Both the position numbers and the translations under genes were made by a program. A DNA stretch of 64,000 nt. Origin: Neisseria zalophi (lineage in GTDB: Bacteria > Pseudomonadota > Gammaproteobacteria > Burkholderiales > Neisseriaceae). Of the stretch, positions 59,525 through 64,000 are shown in pieces. How positions within the stretch are numbered: position 1 is the stretch's first letter; each line of letters begins with the position of its first letter. The notes below the pieces were generated by a model that saw nothing but the letters and a program-made list of their open reading frames with translations, was not told the origin of the DNA and ran no database searches. The stretch lies in NCBI RefSeq assembly GCF_008807015.1, contig NZ_CP031700.1, forward strand, positions 806,001 through 870,000, given 5' to 3'.

Positions 59525-60496
59525 ATGTCTGACGCATCTGGAAAATCAACATTTTTTGTTGATATGACACAATTTGTTACCGTGAACATGGGCACCAGTT
59601 TGTTTGAATCTGCTGGAAATTTTATTTCAAGTATAGCACCTGTTTTTTCAACGATGTTTGGTTTGTACCTTTTGATGGTGATGTTTTCATATTGGCAGGG
59701 AGGTGGTGTTGATGAAATGTTCGTTGACTTTGTAAAGCGAATGATTGTATGTTGTTTTTTAGTCATTTTAGCCTTCAATGCTACTCATTACCACGAACTT
59801 GCTAATCTTATTTATGTCTTACCTGATGATTTGGCAAAAGCATTCGGAAGTGTGGAGTACTCTGGTGGTGCATTAGATAAAATTGTGGATGATGTAAATA
59901 CAGTCACAGACGAACTTGCTTTTCAAAAGAGCAGGCTTAATATTTTAGATGTCGGCACAAGGTTCGATTACACTCTTGTTATTTACAGCATTGAAATTTT
60001 TATGGGAATTCTTCTAACTGTTGGATTTGCCTTCTATTTGCTATCAAAAATTTCTCTTGCAATGGTTCTTATGATAGGTCCGTTGTTTATCGGTTTCGGT
60101 TTATTTCCTGCTACTCGCCAATACAGCATGAACTGGGTTGGACAGTGTTTAAATTATCTATTTACTATTGTCTTATTTTCGGTGCTTGGCTCAATGATGT
60201 TAACTTTTATTAAAGATTATGTTGATATAATGGGAGCAGATAATATTGCTGCAGCATCATCGTTAGCTATGTTATTAGTTTTAATAACTATTCTTTTTAT
60301 TATTGTTTGCTTCTTTATACCTCAAATAGCATCTGCGCTGACAGGTGGGGGAGCTATACAAGGCTCTATGCGAACAATTTACAATGTAACGCGTAAAGGA
60401 TTGGCTAAGATTGATCACGGTACAAGAAAATCTGGAGTCGCTGCGAAGAATGTATGGAATAAAAATCGTAGTGGAGGAAGTATAAAAAAATCCTAA
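59525..60496 (+). CDS. virB6: VirB6/TrbL-type inner-membrane protein
   Basis: VirB6 (323 residues) is the polytopic inner-membrane component that helps form the substrate path. About six membrane helices are visible (roughly 40-62, 76-92, 152-175, 178-198, 205-228 and 242-268). The central ISLAMVLMIGPLFIGFGLFPATR is a family mark. The C-terminal tail is hydrophilic and basic (from about 285; RKGLAKIDHGTRK). The ribosome site is AGGA. The call rests on topology, the motif and the gene order. Confidence 0.88.
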   Translation: MSDASGKSTFFVDMTQFVTVNMGTSLFESAGNFISSIAPVFSTMFGLYLLMVMFSYWQGGGVDEMFVDFVKRMIVCCFLVILAFNATHYHELANLIYVLPDDLAKAFGSVEYSGGALDKIVDDVNTVTDELAFQKSRLNILDVGTRFDYTLVIYSIEIFMGILLTVGFAFYLLSKISLAMVLMIGPLFIGFGLFPATRQYSMNWVGQCLNYLFTIVLFSVLGSMMLTFIKDYVDIMGADNIAAASSLAMLLVLITILFIIVCFFIPQIASALTGGGAIQGSMRTIYNVTRKGLAKIDHGTRKSGVAAKNVWNKNRSGGSIKKS

Positions 60497-60517
60497 TATA
60501 AATGAAGGAGGTGAAAA

Positions 60518-60952
60518 ATGGATCATAACGATATAAGGAAAGGTGTCTTACAGGCTCAAGTTGTAGACCGTAATTCAGGTTTTTTGTTATTTGAAATTTT
60601 TGTTGTACCTCCTACTCTTGCTTATTTTGTTGCAACTAGTAAATTTGTTTCAGAGTACGTCGGTCAAGATTCATTAGTATTTATATTTACAGGATTTTTT
60701 CTATTTTTCTTTTTTGTTTATGGGGTATTTTTCAACACAAAATTCAGAAGATATATTGCATTATTCTTCAGTTTCCTATGGGTGTATAGCGCATGGAAAT
60801 TTGTCGGTCCTGATAAACCTTTTTCTGACTATCAAATAACGGACTACTTCATAGATGTTTTTTTTAGAAGTATTCCATGTGTAATTATATTTTTAATTAC
60901 TCTTTTCTTACATTGGCATGATTTTATATTTTTAGATGATATGCAAAATTAA
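60518..60952 (+). CDS. Unknown polytopic membrane protein between virB6 and virB7
   Basis: This 144-residue protein has about four membrane helices (roughly 22-42, 50-70, 75-95 and 115-133), with a short polar N terminus (MDHNDIRKGVLQAQVVDRN). It has an ideal ribosome site, AAGGAGGTG. It lies 21 bp after virB6 and 20 bp before a lipoprotein gene. I do not recognise the family. In related operons this place can hold an entry-exclusion gene, but nothing in the sequence proves that here. Strongly AT-rich. Confidence 0.7.
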   Translation: MDHNDIRKGVLQAQVVDRNSGFLLFEIFVVPPTLAYFVATSKFVSEYVGQDSLVFIFTGFFLFFFFVYGVFFNTKFRRYIALFFSFLWVYSAWKFVGPDKPFSDYQITDYFIDVFFRSIPCVIIFLITLFLHWHDFIFLDDMQN

Positions 60953-60972
60953 TTAATATAGGAGTAGTAAGT

Positions 60973-61434
60973 ATGAACAATAAGAAGTTGATAGTATCTC
61001 TTCTGTTTTCTATTTCAATTTGTTTGACCGGTTGTGCCGCTCTAAATGATGGTTTAGCGCAGATAAATAGCACTCTAGGAGAAATTAATGGGGGCTTATC
61101 TGGGTCATCAAGTAAGCCCATTTCTGATAAACAAACTGCCGTTTATGCTTTAAAAAATATGCAAATATCAGAAACATCCGCTTTTAATGGAACCGGTTAT
61201 GGTAAAGGGCTTCGCCTAACCGGTGAGGCATACAACAAAACAAGTAAACTGGTAAGATTGAATCTTTCTATCCCCATCTACGATAAAGGTGGATTCCGTG
61301 AAGGCTCTTTAGGTGGTGAGATTACTCTTTCACCAAAAGAGAAACAACGGTTTGAATTCGATACCCCATCAGCTATACCTGAAGGCGGAAAACTGGATTT
61401 GAATAAATTCAAAGTTTCCCAAGAAAAATTTTGA
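60973..61434 (+). CDS. Lipoprotein with a beta-rich C-terminal domain, unknown role
   Basis: This 153-residue protein has a lipoprotein signal peptide with lipobox LTGC (Cys21). A Ser/Gly-rich linker (about 38-50) leads to a domain with alternating strands (GLRLTGEAYNKTSKLVRLNLSIP, IYDKGGFREGSLGGEITLSP) that resembles FxLYD-type beta sandwiches. It is preceded by AGGAGTAG. A second, much shorter lipoprotein (virB7) follows after a terminator-like hairpin. The protein could be an exclusion lipoprotein or an accessory of the outer-membrane complex. Not identified. Confidence 0.7.
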   Translation: MNNKKLIVSLLFSISICLTGCAALNDGLAQINSTLGEINGGLSGSSSKPISDKQTAVYALKNMQISETSAFNGTGYGKGLRLTGEAYNKTSKLVRLNLSIPIYDKGGFREGSLGGEITLSPKEKQRFEFDTPSAIPEGGKLDLNKFKVSQEKF

Positions 61435-61450
61435 TATTTATAAAACGCTG

Positions 61451-61477
61451 AAACGCTTCCAAATGGAAGCGTTTTTT
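61451..61477 (+). terminator. Terminator-like hairpin before virB7
   Basis: AAACGCTTCC-AAAT-GGAAGCGTTT followed by T-rich sequence. TTGGAG of virB7 follows 3 bp later. Confidence 0.85.
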
Positions 61478-61495
61478 CTTTTGGAGATTTACATA

Positions 61496-61615
61496 ATGAA
61501 GAAACTGACATTAATACTAATAGCAATGATGATGGCCACTGCTTGCTCACATAATCCAAAGAAGCCTAGCGGTCAGCCTTTTCCGATTAACCCCACTTAT
61601 CAGGTAGGAAATTAA
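61496..61615 (+). CDS. virB7: VirB7-type small lipoprotein
   Basis: This 39-codon gene is too short for most gene callers. It has a signal peptide and lipobox (MMMATAC, Cys17) and a short Pro-rich mature part ending PINPTYQVGN. VirB7 anchors VirB9 to the outer membrane in the T4SS core. The size, lipobox and place before virB8-virB9-virB10 support the call. GGAG lies 10 bp before the ATG, and virB8 starts 1 bp after the stop. Confidence 0.85.
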   Translation: MKKLTLILIAMMMATACSHNPKKPSGQPFPINPTYQVGN

Positions 61616-61616
61616 A

Positions 61617-62354
61617 ATGGGATTATTCCGCAAAAAAGATAAAGTTAGAAAAACTAATACAAAAGAGCAAAAGCCGAAAACACCTTATAAAGAAAGTATC
61701 GACTTTATTAAGGCAGCCAAAGAGTTTGAAAAATCAGAAAACGACAACATCCGTAAACGTGAAAAAATAGCATGGGTTGTCGCCGGTGCAGCTGGATTAA
61801 TTACAGTAGCATCTGTCTTTGCTGTAGCAGCTATGCAGCCGCTTGTACGAGTTGAACCTTACATTATGCTAGTGGATATGAACACTGGTAAAACCAATGT
61901 GATTACTACATTAGATCATAAAACTTTATCCAATAATAAAGAGTTAAATAAACACTTTTTAGGTAGTTATGTGAAGAATCGTGAAGGGTATGACTGGTAT
62001 ACGATTCAGACCACTTACGATACTGTAATTGCGATGAGTGGACCACAAGAGCAAGCTCAATTTACGAAGCCTTTCCAAGATGAAGTAGGGCCTGATAAAG
62101 TTCTTGCTGATAAATATAGAGTAAAAGTAGATATTAATTCTATTTCATTTGTCGGCGAAACTGCACAGGTCCGCTTTACTAAGACAACATTACCCGTCAC
62201 TCCCTCATCGGGAGACGCCCCTGCAACACAACACTTAATCGCTACAATTGCGTATCACTATGCTAATCCACCGTTGAATGAAGAAGAACGGGAATATAAC
62301 CCAACAGGATTTATTGTTGATTCTTATCAAGTGGAAGTGGAGAACTCACAATGA
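61617..62354 (+). CDS. virB8: VirB8-type assembly protein
   Basis: VirB8 (245 residues) is a bitopic inner-membrane protein. One membrane helix is at about 50-72 (WVVAGAAGLITVASVFAVAAM) after a charged cytoplasmic tail. The periplasmic NTF2-like domain carries YDWYTIQTTYDTVIAMSG and PTGFIVDSYQVE. It is the scaffold for complex assembly. Its stop overlaps the virB9 start as ATGA. Confidence 0.93.
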   Translation: MGLFRKKDKVRKTNTKEQKPKTPYKESIDFIKAAKEFEKSENDNIRKREKIAWVVAGAAGLITVASVFAVAAMQPLVRVEPYIMLVDMNTGKTNVITTLDHKTLSNNKELNKHFLGSYVKNREGYDWYTIQTTYDTVIAMSGPQEQAQFTKPFQDEVGPDKVLADKYRVKVDINSISFVGETAQVRFTKTTLPVTPSSGDAPATQHLIATIAYHYANPPLNEEEREYNPTGFIVDSYQVEVENSQ

Positions 62355-63172
62355 TAAATAAAACTTTTTTAATTTCCGGTATTGTCGCCGGTTTTTTTTC
62401 GCTCTCCGTTCAGGCCGCAGCTATTCCTAAAGGTACGGTATATGACAAACGTATCCAGTATATAAATTACAACCCAGACAATGTGGTAGTTATTCGATCC
62501 AAAGTGGGCAGAGCTGTGTTGGTACAGTTGGCTAATGATGAGCGCCTAAGTGGCGATAGTAAAGGTTTGGCTGCTGGCAATACCGGTGCATGGGCCTTAA
62601 ACGTATCCGGAAACAATATTTTCTTTAAACCCAAAATTGCTTCTCCTCAAACAAACTTACTGATTACCACCAATAAACGAACTTACGCATTCGATTTACA
62701 GATGGCGGGTAAAAATCGGCCACCCACCTATATTCTGCGCTTCCGCTATCCGGATGAAGTAAGACAGCAGAGGGAAAAAGTAGAACGTAAACGTCGCGAA
62801 GCACGTACTCTTAATGATCTTCATCCTGAGAAAAGTTATGGTTTTCGTAACTTTGATTATTGGGGATTTGGCTCTAAAGCCCTTTCACCATCTGAAATGT
62901 GGGATGACGGTCGATTTACTTACCTCAAGTTTGATGATGCTCGTGAAATGCCTACAGTGTTTAATGTGTCCGCTGATGGCACAGAGTCCACCATAAACAG
63001 CCATATCGAAAATGATACATTGGTAATTCACGGCACTTCTGCTTTATATCACTTGCGATTAGGTAAAAAGGTGCTGGGTGTAGAAAACCGAAGCTATGAC
63101 AGTAAGGGTAAATTTAACTATCGGGGAACAACTATTCCCGGAGCAGTCCGTATGAAAAAGGAGGGCAAGTAA
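62351..63172 (+). CDS. virB9: VirB9-type outer-membrane core protein
   Basis: VirB9 (273 residues) has a signal peptide (about 1-22), an N-terminal domain (KGTVYDKRIQYINYNPDNVV, VLVQLANDERL), a linker, and the C-terminal domain with FTYLKFDDAREMPTVFNV, which in relatives binds VirB7. VirB7, VirB9 and VirB10 form the core complex that spans the two membranes. The ATG overlaps virB8, and virB10 starts immediately after the stop. Confidence 0.94.
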   Translation: MINKTFLISGIVAGFFSLSVQAAAIPKGTVYDKRIQYINYNPDNVVVIRSKVGRAVLVQLANDERLSGDSKGLAAGNTGAWALNVSGNNIFFKPKIASPQTNLLITTNKRTYAFDLQMAGKNRPPTYILRFRYPDEVRQQREKVERKRREARTLNDLHPEKSYGFRNFDYWGFGSKALSPSEMWDDGRFTYLKFDDAREMPTVFNVSADGTESTINSHIENDTLVIHGTSALYHLRLGKKVLGVENRSYDSKGKFNYRGTTIPGAVRMKKEGK

Positions 63173-64000
63173 ATGAACTTGGATCCGAACAGTATTAATC
63201 AAAATAATGAAGATGGGACAAATGCAATAGAACCATCTTCTGAGACTAACAACGGCCACTTGAATGAAACTCCGAAAGATGGAGATTTTCGTGTGCAAGA
63301 TTTGAGCGGGCAGATTAAAACACCGGAGGCCGAACGAGGCATTCCGCGTGATTTAAGTGTCCGCAAAATTTCAACCATGAAAAAGGTTGTTATTTTAGTA
63401 TTAGGCCTGTTTTCCGTTGGGCTTATTTCTGCAGGTGTAATGCGTTATGGTGCGGGGTGGTTTAAAAAAGAACCTAAAACCGAACAGACGCAAATAGCGT
63501 CTACAAGTGGAACTCGCCATGATTTCAGTAAAAGCCAGAAAGATAGTCTTTCCTCAGCTGCCGATGTTGAAATTGTGGAAGAAGTTGCATCCGAACCAGA
63601 ATCTGACATTGTATCCGAACCGCAGCCAGATATTTCTTCACAAGCTACAACAGCTACTCCAACCGTAAGTGAACCACCACCAGATTTGCGCCTGATCAGC
63701 CCGTTGATGTTCGATGATGTAGATAGTGCGGTCACAGGGGGAGAAAGTGTTGCTAGCGCAGGAGGAGCTTCAGCTTATTTAGGTAGTTCCTCTGAAAGTG
63801 ATACAGACAATAGCAAACAACAAGGGTTGGCTGCCCGATTAAATGGATCGATATTTACTCCCGCCGTTGCTCAACAACGTGGCAATTTGGATTATCTTCT
63901 TGGGCGTAGCACTGGCATTCAATGCGGTTTGTTAACCCGTATTGTGACTACTTATCCGGGTATCACCAAATGCCAAGTACTTAATGATGTATATTCGGCC
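63173..64000 (+). CDS. virB10: VirB10-type core protein, 3' end cut by the window
   Basis: The first 276 codons are present. VirB10 is anchored in the inner membrane by one helix (about 66-86; KVVILVLGLFSVGLISAGVM). A Pro/Glu/Ser-rich linker follows, then the start of the periplasmic beta-barrel domain (GNLDYLLGRSTGIQCGLLTRI, PGITKCQVLNDVYSA), where two Cys occur at family positions. It transmits energy from the ATPases to the outer channel. The ATG directly follows the virB9 TAA. The frame is open to the end of the window. Confidence 0.93.
   Translation, partial: MNLDPNSINQNNEDGTNAIEPSSETNNGHLNETPKDGDFRVQDLSGQIKTPEAERGIPRDLSVRKISTMKKVVILVLGLFSVGLISAGVMRYGAGWFKKEPKTEQTQIASTSGTRHDFSKSQKDSLSSAADVEIVEEVASEPESDIVSEPQPDISSQATTATPTVSEPPPDLRLISPLMFDDVDSAVTGGESVASAGGASAYLGSSSESDTDNSKQQGLAARLNGSIFTPAVAQQRGNLDYLLGRSTGIQCGLLTRIVTTYPGITKCQVLNDVYSA

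Larger units (their letters stand above)
54671..64000 (+). mobile_element. Left part of an integrative conjugative-type element (VirB T4SS)
   Basis: The element starts at the tRNA core and continues past the window. It carries virB1 to virB10 in order on the plus strand. Compared with the chromosome on the left it is AT-richer by eye and has only one full uptake sequence (about 58741). The orientation of the tRNA fragment (CCA side toward glnA) places the element to the right. No integrase, relaxase, coupling protein or VirB11 is visible yet, so transfer ability cannot be judged. Confidence 0.8.

Noticed and set aside
63445-63735. Minus-strand ORF opposite virB10
   Set aside because: It is the complement of the low-complexity linker of VirB10, whose plus-strand frame is open to the window end.

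Overview
The window is a bacterial chromosome segment from the family Neisseriaceae. The clearest sign is the DNA uptake sequence AGGCCGTCTGAA (the AG-DUS dialect), present dozens of times, often as inverted pairs that double as transcription terminators. Gene content and order agree: a rpoD-dnaG-yqeY-rpsU block and a tspA/fimV neighbourhood, both as in Neisseria. It is unlikely to be N. meningitidis or N. gonorrhoeae. Those use the AT-DUS dialect, Mqo rather than a soluble malate dehydrogenase, and system II cytochrome c maturation. An animal- or insect-associated relative (for example Snodgrassella-like) is possible, but this is inference and the species is not identified.

Layout. 0.1-9 kb: a GntR/FCD regulator, then rpoD, dnaG, yqeY and rpsU; then two PpiC foldases, BolA, YciI and YciB. 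9.3-13.8 kb: tspA/fimV, trmJ and suhB. 13.8-15.05 kb: an intact-looking IS3-family element inserted in the loop of a DUS-pair terminator, with a 4-bp target duplication. 15-22 kb: the copper P-type ATPase ccoI, a small membrane ORF, prfC, holC and serS. 22-33.3 kb, all on the minus strand: sdhCDAB-sdhE-gltA-sucA-sucB-(small lipoprotein)-lpd. mdh diverges from sdhC, so most of the TCA cycle is clustered here. sucCD is not in its usual place.

35-46.2 kb, minus strand: torE-torC-torA-torD followed directly by ccmABCDEFGHI. This is a TMAO respiration module (pentaheme quinol dehydrogenase, Tat-exported Mo reductase, chaperone) joined to a complete system I cytochrome c maturation set. A perfect FNR box with a well-placed -10 lies upstream of torE, implying anaerobic activation. 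47-54.5 kb: gltB, gltD and glnA (ammonium assimilation), preceded by about 770 bp of AT-rich DNA with three perfect inverted repeats.

54.67-64 kb: the left end of an integrative element. The 3' half of a CAU-anticodon tRNA gene marks the junction. It is followed by a VirB type IV secretion operon, virB1-B2-B3-B4-B5-B6, two unassigned genes, then virB7-B8-B9-B10 (cut by the window end). Terminator-like hairpins sit directly before the ribosome binding sites of several virB genes. The integrase, relaxase, virB11 and virD4 would lie beyond 64 kb.
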